The translations under genes and the position numbers were made by a program. The notes beneath the pieces are model-generated. The model was not told the origin of the DNA. It did not search any database and worked only from the letters and a program-made list of their open reading frames with translations. A stretch of DNA of 30,441 nt from Pseudomonadota bacterium (GTDB taxonomy: Bacteria; Pseudomonadota; Alphaproteobacteria; Rhizobiales; Devosiaceae): the NCBI GenBank assembly GCA_023428425.1, contig JAEYYP010000394.1, positions 1-30,441 of the forward strand, written 5' to 3'. Position 1 is the stretch's first letter, and each line of letters starts with the position of its first letter. Shown here in pieces: positions 6,985-14,850 of the stretch.

Positions 6985-7935
6985 ATGCCGGAGGCCCCAT
7001 TGCATAGTACCGAAAAACCGGCCGGCAAGGTTGCCGATGCCGCCCAGGGCAACTGGGTGGATCGGTACGCCCCCGATTGGCTGAAGCCGTACGCTCGCCT
7101 GGCCCGCTGGGATCGGCCGCTGCCGCTGCTGCTGCTGTTCTGGCCCTGCGGATTCGGGCTCGGGCTCTACGCCATCGCCGCCCCGGCGCACGGCTTCGAC
7201 TGGTGGGCGCTGGTGCTGTTCCTGATCGGCGCGGTGGCGATGCGCGGGGCGGGGTGCACCTTCAACGACATTGTCGACACCGACATCGACATGAAGGTGG
7301 CGCGGACGCGGTCGCGACCGATCCCGTCAGGGCAGGTGACGAAGCGGCAGGCAGCCGGGTTTCTCGTCGCGCAGGGGATGGTGGGGTTCCTGGTACTGAT
7401 CCAGTTCAACTGGTTCACCATCGGCATCGGCGCGGCATCGCTGGTGCTGGTGGCGATCTACCCGTTCATGAAGCGGATCACCTGGTGGCCGCAGCTGTTT
7501 CTCGGGCTCGCGTTCAACTGGGGCGTGCTGGTGGGGTGGAGTTCGCAGGCGGGATCGCTGGCCGCGGCGCCGCTGGTGCTCTACGCTGGGGCGATCCTGT
7601 GGACCATCGGCTACGACACCATCTACGCCCTGCAGGACGTGGAGGACGATGCCCTGATCGGGGTGAAATCGACGGCGCGGCTGTTCGGACGGCGGGCGCG
7701 GATGCTGGTCGGCGTGTTCTACGCGGCGACCGTGGCGATGTGGGGCGTGGCCGGCGTCATGGTGGGAGCCGGCGCACTCTTCTACCTGGGCCTGCTTGCC
7801 GTGGCGGTGATGCTGGGCTGGCAGGTATGGTCGCTCGATCCGCGCAGCACGACGGGCGCGCTGATCCGGTTTCGCTCGAACCATTGGGTGGGGCTGGCGC
7901 TCACAGCCGGCATGATCGCCGACTGGCTGTGGTGA
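6985..7935 (+). CDS. ubiA: 4-hydroxybenzoate polyprenyltransferase
   Basis: An inner-membrane prenyltransferase that attaches the polyprenyl tail to 4-hydroxybenzoate in ubiquinone synthesis. The 316-residue protein has about eight to nine hydrophobic segments. Both aspartate-rich motifs that bind Mg-diphosphate are present: NDIVDTDID (94-102) and YDTIYALQDVEDD (210-222). RTRSRPIPSG follows the first motif, as in UbiA. The ATG at 6985 has no good Shine-Dalgarno; the N-terminus up to WVDRYAPDWLKPYARLARWDRP is typical. It is divergent from rsmE and ends at a long hairpin. A role in heme O synthesis (CtaB) is less likely given the first-motif context. Confidence 0.92.
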   Translation: MPEAPLHSTEKPAGKVADAAQGNWVDRYAPDWLKPYARLARWDRPLPLLLLFWPCGFGLGLYAIAAPAHGFDWWALVLFLIGAVAMRGAGCTFNDIVDTDIDMKVARTRSRPIPSGQVTKRQAAGFLVAQGMVGFLVLIQFNWFTIGIGAASLVLVAIYPFMKRITWWPQLFLGLAFNWGVLVGWSSQAGSLAAAPLVLYAGAILWTIGYDTIYALQDVEDDALIGVKSTARLFGRRARMLVGVFYAATVAMWGVAGVMVGAGALFYLGLLAVAVMLGWQVWSLDPRSTTGALIRFRSNHWVGLALTAGMIADWLW

Positions 7936-7936
7936 A

Positions 7937-7981
7937 AAGACGAAAGGCCGACCCCGGCAAAAGGGTCGGCCCGCTCGTCTT
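7937..7981 (+). terminator. Long two-part hairpin after ubiA
   Basis: GGCCGACCC (7946-7954) pairs with GGGTCGGCC (7963-7971) around an 8-nt loop. Outside it, AAGACGA (7937-7943) pairs with TCGTCTT (7975-7981), extending the stem across a small internal loop. It begins directly after the ubiA stop. The downstream sequence is T-rich only for a few bases, so it acts as a terminator or as a transcript-stabilising hairpin. Confidence 0.7.
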
Positions 7982-8087
7982 CTTGGAGGTCGTACGAGGT
8001 AGTTCCGGCAAGTCAAACGTGCATGGGATCGTTGCCGGTTGTAGAACTCTTAACGGCGCTTAACCTGTTTGGGTTGCACCGGACCGA

Positions 8088-8621
8088 TCACGAGGCGGAA
8101 ACATCGCCCGGCTTGCGGCGGTTGAGGAAGGCGGGGCGGCGCGAGGCCTCGGCGACGAGCTTGCGGCGGCCGTTGTTCTGACCCAGGTGCACGCCGTCGA
8201 CGGTCTGCGAATAGGGGAGAAGGTTGCCGTCGCCGGCCTTGATGTAGAGCGGCAGGCGGAGCTTCTTGCCCCAGTTCTGCCACTCGGCCACGACGTTGGC
8301 GTTACCTACTTCCTCGAAGACGCGGTAGTTCAGGTCCGGGTCGCCATGCACCAGCTCGATGGCGCTGGAGAGAATGCCTTCCTCGGAGATGGTGGTCGAA
8401 ACCGCGACGCCGACGAACTCATCGACCGGAACCTTCACCTTGATCGCCACGCCGCTCTTTTCGAGCTTGCGGCGGACGGTGACCGTCTTCACGGGTTCGC
8501 GGGGACCGTTGTCATTGGCGGGGCCGAAGTGCCTGGCAGACGGTGCCGCGCGACGCGGAGCGCGACCTTCGCCGAACAGCAGCACGACGGTGGAACCGTC
8601 GATCCCAACGGAAGAGTTCAT
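8088..8621 (-). CDS. DUF6101-like protein of unknown function
   Basis: A 177-residue soluble protein. An N-terminal low-complexity stretch rich in Arg, Ala and Pro (about 15-50) precedes a conserved region with SGVAIKVKVPVDEFVGVAVS, a following HGDPDLNYRVFEE and VVAEWQNWGKKLRLPLYI. This pattern resembles the DUF6101 family I associate with rhizobia, often near ubiA; I cannot verify the match. No catalytic motif, signal peptide or membrane segment is visible. The start is ATG at 8621 with GAGG 6 nt upstream; a TTG at 8639 is in frame but less likely. It is convergent with ubiA and stands alone. Confidence 0.75.
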   Translation of the reverse strand: MNSSVGIDGSTVVLLFGEGRAPRRAAPSARHFGPANDNGPREPVKTVTVRRKLEKSGVAIKVKVPVDEFVGVAVSTTISEEGILSSAIELVHGDPDLNYRVFEEVGNANVVAEWQNWGKKLRLPLYIKAGDGNLLPYSQTVDGVHLGQNNGRRKLVAEASRRPAFLNRRKPGDVSAS

Positions 8622-9139
8622 GGTATGCCTCACTGTCAACTTTCGAGAGCTTGTTGGTTTGCCGCTCTCTTTGATGGCCCCAATCTACCCGCCCCCATTG
8701 CCGGGCCGCTTAAGAAACGGGGTTAAGTTTATATGTGTTTTGAGCAGGGTTTACGGGGTGTCACCGGGTGTAAGGGGCTGTTTATGATGAGGCTTCGGAA
8801 GGAGTTAACCAGCGGACTGCGGCTCAGGCCACCGACCACCCTCCCCCTTGCGGGGATGGTATCGAAGCTTGGCGCGGAAGCGCCCTAGCGGAGGTAGGGA
8901 GGGGGTTGCCAAGGTTCGGGTATCGCAACCAACCTCGGTCCTACCCCCCTCCTAGCTCTGCTACGTCGCTTTCGCCCCTGGCGACGCTACCTCCCCCGCA
9001 AGGGGGGAGGTGGTCAGCGGCCAAGTGTCATCATGGGCGGCTGCCCCTTCGCAAGCCGGGTGACTCTCGACGACAGTTCCGCCCTTGTTCCGCCATCTGG
9101 TTGGGCCTAGAAGGCGCCCGACACTACATCGGAACAGAT
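8622..9139. other. Intergenic region with a large palindromic repeat
   Basis: These 518 bases separate two divergent genes. The first 200 bases, including an AT-richer patch near 8725-8760, should hold the promoter of the DUF6101-like gene, though no convincing -35/-10 pair was found. The centre is a palindromic repeat (8834-9015). From 9016 to 9139 the leader of the cysQ-type gene follows. An open frame runs through from 8906 but is not protein-like before 9140. Confidence 0.5.
8834..9015. repeat. REP/RIME-like palindromic element, about 180 bp
   Basis: The outer arms, GACCACC-C-TCCCCCTTGCGGGG (8834-8855) and its near-perfect inverse (8991-9015), could pair to form a long stem. Inside is a further hairpin, GGTTGC (8904-8909) with GCAACC (8925-8930). 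C-rich and G-rich tracts alternate through the rest. It does not code for protein and resembles the short dispersed palindromes of Hyphomicrobiales genomes. Confidence 0.7.
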
Positions 9140-9985
9140 ATGGACGCCGCCACGATCACCACGCCTGCCGAGGATCGCGAGTTGCTGCGCGCCTCGGCGG
9201 TGACAGCGGGGATCATCGCGGCGGGCTATTTCCGGCGTGACCTCAAGACGTGGACGAAGGACGGGACCTCGCCGGTGAGCGAGGCCGACATCGTGCTCGA
9301 CAACTTCCTGCACAATGCCCTGACCAGCGCCCGGCCCGGCTATGGCTGGCTGAGCGAGGAATCCACCGACGACCCGGTGCGCCTGCAGCACCGGCGCGTG
9401 TTCATCGTCGATCCGATCGACGGGACGCGCGGCTTCATCCGTGGCGACGACAGCTGGACGGTTTCGCTCGCCGTCGTCGAGGACGGGGTGCCGATCGCCG
9501 GAGTCGTCGACGCGCCGGCGCGCGACGAGATGTATGACGCGGGGCTGGGGATCGGGGCGCGGCTCAACGGCCAGCCACTGGTGCGCCAGCGCCATCCGGG
9601 CCGCACGTTGCCACTGATTCCGGCGCCGGGGGCGGTGCTCCAGGAGTTGCAGGCGGCAGGGCTCGAATATACGCGCGGGCCGTTCTTCCCCTCGCTGGCC
9701 TACCAGCTGGTGCAGGTCGCGGCGGGCCGCATCGACGCCGGCACGGCACGTCGGGGTGCGCGGGACTGGGACGTGGCCGGGGCGGCCTGCATTCTCCGCG
9801 AGGCCGGCCTCGGCGTCGAGGATGTCTGCATTGGTGCCTTGCGCTTCAATCGCCCGGAAATCCGCCACGGCGCGCTTGCGGCGGTCGGCGAACCGTCGCT
9901 AAAAGCGCCCCTACATGCAGCGCTGGTGAAGGTTTATGGTTGTCCCCAGCCGCAGGAAGTCGACCTGGAGAGATCGCAACCGTGA
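9140..9985 (+). CDS. cysQ: Inositol monophosphatase/CysQ-family phosphatase
   Basis: A magnesium-dependent, lithium-sensitive-type phosphatase of 281 residues. Metal and catalytic residues are visible: DGTSPVSEAD (41-50), LSEES with E73/E74, VDPIDGTRGF (D91, D94, G95, T96) and RDWDVAGAACILREAGL (D211). CysQ members hydrolyse 3'-phosphoadenosine 5'-phosphate and recycle sulfur-assimilation by-products; other members use inositol phosphates, and the sequence alone does not settle which. The ATG at 9140 has GGAA 5 nt upstream. It overlaps DUF4170 by 4 nt (GTGA). The cysQ-DUF4170 pair near waaA is a recurrent Hyphomicrobiales arrangement. Confidence 0.87.
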   Translation: MDAATITTPAEDRELLRASAVTAGIIAAGYFRRDLKTWTKDGTSPVSEADIVLDNFLHNALTSARPGYGWLSEESTDDPVRLQHRRVFIVDPIDGTRGFIRGDDSWTVSLAVVEDGVPIAGVVDAPARDEMYDAGLGIGARLNGQPLVRQRHPGRTLPLIPAPGAVLQELQAAGLEYTRGPFFPSLAYQLVQVAAGRIDAGTARRGARDWDVAGAACILREAGLGVEDVCIGALRFNRPEIRHGALAAVGEPSLKAPLHAALVKVYGCPQPQEVDLERSQP

Positions 9986-10230
9986 GCAAAGCCCCCAAAT
10001 CCATAGAGAAGCAGCTGCTTCACCTCGTCATCGGCGGTGAAGTGGAGAAGGGCGAGGACGTCGTGTTCAAGGACCTGAACGCGGTCGATCTCGTCGGCGT
10101 GTATCCCAACTACGCCGCCGCCCAGCTCGCCTGGAAGGCCAAGGCGCAGCAGACGGTGGACAATGCCGAGATGCGCTATTTCGTGGTTCACCTACACCGC
10201 TTGCTGAACCCAGAAGACGACGAGGCCTGA
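9982..10230 (+). CDS. DUF4170 small protein
   Basis: An 82-residue cytoplasmic protein with the DUF4170 pattern: LLHLVIGGEVE, FKDLNAVDLVGVYPNYAAAQLAWKAKAQ and a C-terminal YFVVHLHRLLNPE. Its function is unknown. The start is GTG at 9982, which overlaps the stop of the cysQ-type gene (GTGA) and has GGAGAG 8 nt upstream; both support translational coupling. The next gene begins 2 nt after its stop, so the three genes form one operon. Confidence 0.85.
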   Translation: MSKAPKSIEKQLLHLVIGGEVEKGEDVVFKDLNAVDLVGVYPNYAAAQLAWKAKAQQTVDNAEMRYFVVHLHRLLNPEDDEA

Positions 10231-10232
10231 AC

Positions 10233-11735
10233 TTGACGATCGCCTCCGGCACGGTCGATGCGGCCGCGGCGCGGCCGCGTCACCTTGCCCTCAAGGTGCT
10301 GGCGGCGATCCTCATCGGCATTAAGCTCTGGTCGCTGGTGGCGGTCAACCTCGTCTCCGACGAGGCCTATTACTGGATGTGGGGACAGCATCCGGGGCTT
10401 TCGTATTTCGATCATCCGCCGCTCAATGCCTGGCTGATCTGGGTTTCGAGCCAGCTGTTCGGACACGGCATCATCCAGCTGCGGATGTGGTCGGTGCTGA
10501 CGACGATCGGCACCGCGATAATCTTCTGGAACTGGGCGAAGCGGGCCGGTGGAGCGGACTGGGAAGGCAACTTCTGGCGCGCGTGCTGCATCTGGCTGGC
10601 AGCGCCGATGTTCGGCGTCTACCCGACCTTCGCCACGTCAGACCACGTGCTGTTCTTCTTCATCCTGCTGTCGGGGCACTACTTCATCAACTACCTGACG
10701 GCGGTGCGCGAGCGCGGCACGGCGCGGCTGAGCGATCTCTACCTGGGCGCGCTGTTCATGGGCGTCACCGGGCTCAGCAAATACAACGCGCTGTTCTTCG
10801 GGGTGGCCCTGTTCGCCTATATCGTGGCGAGCCCTAAGCTGCGGGGGCTGCTGCGCAATCCGCACCTCTATCTCGCGGCCCTGCTGGTGGCGGTCGTGGC
10901 GTCGCCGGTGCTGATCTGGAACATCTCGAACGGCTTCGCCTCGTTCCAGTTTCACCTGGTGAACCGGCACGATGCCGGGTTCATGCACAATGTGTCGGCC
11001 CGCTACCTCATCGAGTTCGCAATCCAGTCGGCGCTGATGGCGACGCCGTTCGGGCTCGCTGGAATCATCGCCTTCGTATTGCGCGCGCCGAAGGACGGGT
11101 TCGAGCGAACCGCGTGGGGGTTCGGCAGCTGGTTCTTCTGGCTCTCGACGCTCGGCTTCAGCTTCGTGGCCCTGACCCAGCAACTCTTCCCGTGGTGGAA
11201 TTTCAGCGCCTACGTGCTGCTGATGCCGTTCATGGGCAGGGTGATGCGGAACGCGGTGCTGTTCTGGGGCCACATCGCCATCGGCCTGCTGCTGTCGGTG
11301 TTCTACGTATATTCGTCGTCGGTCTATCCGGTGCTCAACCTGATCGATCGGCCCGACCCGACGCGTGAGCGGTATTATGGCTGGGACGAGATCGCCGCGC
11401 CGATCGAGGCGGCGGTGGCGCAGTACCAGCCGGACTTCATCGCTTCATCGAAATGGGAGAGCGCCAGCGTGGTGGGTTTCGCGCTCAACGACCCCGAGGT
11501 GGTGTCGATCAGCCCGCGCATGAGCCAGTATCACTTCTGGTTCGACAAGGCGGAACGCGAGGCGCGGCGCGGGCAGAACGCACTGCTGGTGGTGCAGTCC
11601 GGCCAGGAGAAGCAGGTGCTCGACCCGCAGTTCGAGACGCTGACGCTGATCGAGGACATCCCGATCGTGCGGCAGGGAAAGCGGATGACGAGCTACCAGC
11701 TCTACTGGGGACAGGGCTACAAGCCGAGCTACTGA
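10233..11735 (+). CDS. GT39/PMT_2-family membrane glycosyltransferase (first of three)
   Basis: A 500-residue polytopic membrane protein of the GT39/ArnT-like type, which transfers sugars from polyprenyl phosphate donors to lipid A, LPS or other envelope acceptors in the periplasm. The first periplasmic loop has SDEAYYWMW (D43, E44) and YFDHPP (58-63), the family's metal and substrate motifs. About ten or more hydrophobic segments follow, then a soluble C-terminal domain from about residue 375. The start is TTG at 10233 with GAGG 7 nt upstream and 2 nt after the DUF4170 stop. It overlaps the convergent waaA by 7 bp. Donor and acceptor cannot be told from sequence. Confidence 0.88.
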   Translation: MTIASGTVDAAAARPRHLALKVLAAILIGIKLWSLVAVNLVSDEAYYWMWGQHPGLSYFDHPPLNAWLIWVSSQLFGHGIIQLRMWSVLTTIGTAIIFWNWAKRAGGADWEGNFWRACCIWLAAPMFGVYPTFATSDHVLFFFILLSGHYFINYLTAVRERGTARLSDLYLGALFMGVTGLSKYNALFFGVALFAYIVASPKLRGLLRNPHLYLAALLVAVVASPVLIWNISNGFASFQFHLVNRHDAGFMHNVSARYLIEFAIQSALMATPFGLAGIIAFVLRAPKDGFERTAWGFGSWFFWLSTLGFSFVALTQQLFPWWNFSAYVLLMPFMGRVMRNAVLFWGHIAIGLLLSVFYVYSSSVYPVLNLIDRPDPTRERYYGWDEIAAPIEAAVAQYQPDFIASSKWESASVVGFALNDPEVVSISPRMSQYHFWFDKAEREARRGQNALLVVQSGQEKQVLDPQFETLTLIEDIPIVRQGKRMTSYQLYWGQGYKPSY

Positions 11736-12973
11736 GCCAGTTCAAGCAGGTCGGTGGCCACCTGCCGGAGCCGGACGGCAGCGGCCTCGGCGAGCGTGCG
11801 GTAGCGGTTCACCATGGCGTCGCGGTCGGTCGGATGATCGAGCAGATGCAGGACCGCTTCGGGTAGCGCGGCAGCCGAGGGAACCTGCACCGCGCCCTGC
11901 ATCGCCTTCAGTGCATCGTCGAGAGCGCGCTGCCGCTCCACATGCGGGCCATAGAGGCTCGCCGCGCCGAGTTGCAGCGGTTCGCTGAGATCGTGACCAC
12001 CTATGGGGGCGAAGGTGCCGCAGACGACGCCAACCTCGGCGCGCGCATAGGCATCCGCGAGCGCCCCCATGCGATCGAGCCAGACCAGAGCGGCATCGGT
12101 GGCGGCGATATCCTCGACAATGGTCAGATCCGGGCCGAAGCGGCGCTGCAGCTCTGCCGGCGGGACGCGACCCGGATAGCGCGGCACGAGCACGATCCGG
12201 CGGGCCGGGCGCCGCTGGTGGATTTCGGCGATGGCGGGGGCGAGGGCGTCGAATTCGTCGGCATGGATGTTGCCGAAGGTGATCGTGGGGCGGGTCCGGT
12301 CGGGCGACGGCAGGTTGGCCAGCGGGGCAAGCTTTAGGTTGCCCGCGAGTTCGAGGCGATCGTCCGGGACGCCGAGCTGGCGGTAGCGAGCAAGGGTATC
12401 GGCGTCCTGCGGGTAGATGCGGGCGGCGCGCTGCAGCGTGCGACGGGCGATGGCGGGAAAGCGGCGGTGCCGGGCGAAACTGCGGGCCGAAAGCGTGGCG
12501 TTGACGACGACCACGGGCACCCCGGCTGCTTCGGCCGCGGCGAACTGGGCTGGCCAGTACTCGGATTCGACCAGGACCAGCAGGGCGGGCTTCAGGCGAT
12601 CCAGCACCCGTGACTGCTCGGCCAGTGTATCGAGCGGCATGATGAAGCTCGCCGTCTCCCCGGCCGCGCGCCTGACGCGGGCGTAGCCGGAATAGGTGGT
12701 CGAGGAGAGGACCACCGAGACCGAAGGGTCGAGCGCGAGCAGATGCTGCCGGAGCAGCTCCGCCACCTTGGCCTCGCCGGCCGAGACGGCGTGGACCCAG
12801 ATGACGCGGGCGTCCGAAGGATGAGGCAACACGGGGTGGTGGCGCTTCGCCAGCCATGCGGCGCCGCCCTCGTCGGATTTGCCGAGGGGCGAAACGACGA
12901 CATAGTGCAGCCAGCTCAGCGCCTCGATCAGCGCGCCATAGGCCTGCCAGCCGAACGAGTTGCCTTGCCGCAT
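11729..12973 (-). CDS. waaA: 3-deoxy-D-manno-octulosonic acid (Kdo) transferase
   Basis: Transfers Kdo from CMP-Kdo to the lipid A precursor, at the inner membrane facing the cytoplasm. The 414-residue GT-B (GT30) protein shows WVHAVSAGE with the likely catalytic base E67, then VVLSSTTYSGY, LLVLVESEYWP, VVVNATLSARS, ELAGNLKL and TFGNIHADEFD. Near the C-terminus VVCGTFAPIGGHDLSEPLQLG is the donor-binding region. The start is ATG at 12973 with AGGGAG about 5 nt upstream; the frame is open to 13681 but that part overlaps kdsD. It is divergent from the kds operon (69 nt apart), so Kdo supply and use may share control. lpxK, often next to waaA in Hyphomicrobiales, is not here. Confidence 0.94.
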   Translation of the reverse strand: MRQGNSFGWQAYGALIEALSWLHYVVVSPLGKSDEGGAAWLAKRHHPVLPHPSDARVIWVHAVSAGEAKVAELLRQHLLALDPSVSVVLSSTTYSGYARVRRAAGETASFIMPLDTLAEQSRVLDRLKPALLVLVESEYWPAQFAAAEAAGVPVVVVNATLSARSFARHRRFPAIARRTLQRAARIYPQDADTLARYRQLGVPDDRLELAGNLKLAPLANLPSPDRTRPTITFGNIHADEFDALAPAIAEIHQRRPARRIVLVPRYPGRVPPAELQRRFGPDLTIVEDIAATDAALVWLDRMGALADAYARAEVGVVCGTFAPIGGHDLSEPLQLGAASLYGPHVERQRALDDALKAMQGAVQVPSAAALPEAVLHLLDHPTDRDAMVNRYRTLAEAAAVRLRQVATDLLELAQ

Positions 12974-13042
12974 GGTGCTCCCTGCCCCCAGCCGTTGCCT
13001 AGCGGTTGCGGCGGGCCGGGACAAGCTGCTAAGCCAGCCCGC
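12974..13042. promoter_or_regulatory. Divergent promoter region of waaA and kdsD
   Basis: Only 69 nt separate the two starts, so both promoters must lie here or overlap the coding ends. No clear -35/-10 pair was recognised. A waaA Shine-Dalgarno (AGGGAG) is at about 12978-12983 on the minus strand. Confidence 0.35.
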
Positions 13043-14035
13043 ATGCGCTACCCCGTCGCCATCGATGCCAGCCTGCAGACGCTCGCGCTCGAGGAGGCGC
13101 GGAGCGTAGTGCGGCTGGAGGCGGCCGGGCTCGAGCAGCTGGCCGGGGCGCTGGACGGCAATTTCGTGGCGCTGGTCGAGTTGATCCGCAAGGCGCCGGG
13201 CCGGGTCGTGCTGTCGGGTGTCGGCAAGAGCGCGCACATCGCGCGCAAGGTAGCGGCCACCCTTGCGTCGACGGGCACTCCGGCGCAGTTCGTCCATGGC
13301 GGCGATGCGAGCCATGGCGACATGGGGATGATCACCACCGCCGACGTCGTGGTGATGTTCTCCAAATCGGGCGAGACCCGCGAACTGGCCGACCTCGCCA
13401 ACTACTGCGTGCGCTTCGACATTCCACTGGCCCTCGTGACGCAGAGGCCGGGATCGCGACTCGGCGAGGCTGCCAATATCGTCGTGGCGCTGCCGGAAGT
13501 GGGCGAGGCGTGCGAAATCACGGATGCGCCGACGACTTCGACCACCATGATGTCCGCCCTCGGCGACGCGCTTGCGGTGGTGCTGCTCAGGCGTCGTGGC
13601 TTCAAGGCGGCGGACTTCCATGTCTTTCATCCCGGCGGGACGCTCGGGAGCGCGCTGCTGACCGTCGGCGAGGTGATGCATGCGGGCGAGAAGCTGCCGC
13701 TGGTGCCCGCGGGAGCAAGCGTCGCGCAGGCGATCCTAGAGATGACGTCGAAGGGGTTCGGCTGCACGGGCGTGGTCGATGATACGGGCGCGCTGCTCGG
13801 TATCGTCACCGATGGCGACTTGCGCCGGCACATGGCGAACGGACTGCTTGAGCAGACGGCAGGCGCGATCATGACACCCACGCCGCGCACCATCGAAGGC
13901 GGCGAACTGCTGACGGAGGCCTTGCGGCGGATGACGGTGCTGAGCCCTCGGATCAGCGCCATCTTCGTGGTGGACGGCGCGGCGCCCGTGGGGATCGTGC
14001 ACATCCATGACTGTCTCAGGGCGGGCGTGGCGTGA
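13043..14035 (+). CDS. kdsD: Arabinose-5-phosphate isomerase (KpsF/GutQ/KdsD family)
   Basis: Converts ribulose 5-phosphate to arabinose 5-phosphate, the first committed precursor of Kdo. The 330-residue protein has an N-terminal SIS sugar-isomerase domain (about 40-180) with SGVGKSAHIARK (58-69), VHGGDASHGDMG and SKSGETREL (from 107), then two CBS domains (about 200-260 and 265-325). Length and order match KdsD. The start is ATG at 13043; the Shine-Dalgarno is weak. The stop overlaps kdsB by 4 nt (GTGA). It opens a coupled operon kdsD-kdsB-phosphatase-kdsA-ligase. Confidence 0.93.
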   Translation: MRYPVAIDASLQTLALEEARSVVRLEAAGLEQLAGALDGNFVALVELIRKAPGRVVLSGVGKSAHIARKVAATLASTGTPAQFVHGGDASHGDMGMITTADVVVMFSKSGETRELADLANYCVRFDIPLALVTQRPGSRLGEAANIVVALPEVGEACEITDAPTTSTTMMSALGDALAVVLLRRRGFKAADFHVFHPGGTLGSALLTVGEVMHAGEKLPLVPAGASVAQAILEMTSKGFGCTGVVDDTGALLGIVTDGDLRRHMANGLLEQTAGAIMTPTPRTIEGGELLTEALRRMTVLSPRISAIFVVDGAAPVGIVHIHDCLRAGVA

Positions 14036-14850
14036 GCGAACTGATCGTCATCCCGGCGCGCTGGGGTTCCACCCGACTGACCGGCAAGCCACTGCACCCC
14101 ATAGCGGGCCGACTGCTGATCGAGCGGGTCGCTTCCATCGCCAAGCTTGCAGCGCGTGAGCTCGGCGATGCCGATGTGCTGGTTGCGACGGACGATGTTC
14201 GCATCCTCGACAAGGCTAACGAACTCGGGCTGCACGCGGTGATGACGGCCGAAGAGATCACTTCGGGGTCGGGGCGAGCGCTGGCGGCCATGCGGGCGGT
14301 CGACAGGGTCTACGACCTGGTGGTGAACCTGCAGGGTGATGCCCCCTTCACGGCTCCCGCACATATCGTCGAGATCGTGCGGGCGGCCCGCGGCAATGGC
14401 GCGGATGTGACGACACCAGTCGTGCAACTCGACTGGCACCGGCTCGAGGCGATGCGAACGCACAAGCTGGCGACACCGGCCAGCGGCACGACCTGCGTGG
14501 TCGGTCCGGATGGGCGGGCGCTGTGGTTCTCCAAGGCGGTGCTGCCGTTCATGCGCAAGGAGGCCACGCTGCGGGAGGCCCTGCCGCTGTCGCCGGTGCT
14601 GCAGCATATCGGGCTCTATTGCTACCGCCCGGCGGCGCTCGAAGCGTTCGAAGCGGCCGAGCCATCGCACTACGAGGTGCTGGAGGGGCTCGAACAATTA
14701 CGACTGCTGGAGCTGGGGATGGATGTGCGGGCGGTGCTCGTCGAGCCGGCCCGGATCACCATGAGCGGCGTGGACAGCGCCAGCGACGTGGAACGGGCCG
14801 AGCGGATGATCGCCGAGCACGGCGACCCCTTCGTCGATTGGCGCGCATGA
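14032..14850 (+). CDS. kdsB: 3-deoxy-manno-octulosonate cytidylyltransferase (CMP-Kdo synthetase)
   Basis: Activates Kdo with CTP to CMP-Kdo, the donor for WaaA. The 272-residue protein has the nucleotide-binding IPARWGSTRLTGKPL near the N-terminus, VATDD, the NLQGDAP loop (99-105), WFSKAVLPF, HIGLYCYR and a C-terminal LEQLRLLELG element. Two positions differ from the textbook KdsB: NLQGDAP in place of NVQGDEP, and SGSGR (78-82) in place of SGTDR. This may mark a divergent alphaproteobacterial KdsB branch. The GTG start at 14032 overlaps the kdsD stop; its own stop overlaps the next gene's ATG (ATGA). Confidence 0.9.
   Translation: MSELIVIPARWGSTRLTGKPLHPIAGRLLIERVASIAKLAARELGDADVLVATDDVRILDKANELGLHAVMTAEEITSGSGRALAAMRAVDRVYDLVVNLQGDAPFTAPAHIVEIVRAARGNGADVTTPVVQLDWHRLEAMRTHKLATPASGTTCVVGPDGRALWFSKAVLPFMRKEATLREALPLSPVLQHIGLYCYRPAALEAFEAAEPSHYEVLEGLEQLRLLELGMDVRAVLVEPARITMSGVDSASDVERAERMIAEHGDPFVDWRA

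Noticed and set aside
9140..9985. The CysQ/IMPase-family protein as the missing Kdo-8-phosphate phosphatase
   Set aside because: It belongs to a different operon and its motifs fit nucleotide or inositol phosphate substrates; the cysQ-DUF4170 pair also occurs where no Kdo synthesis genes follow.
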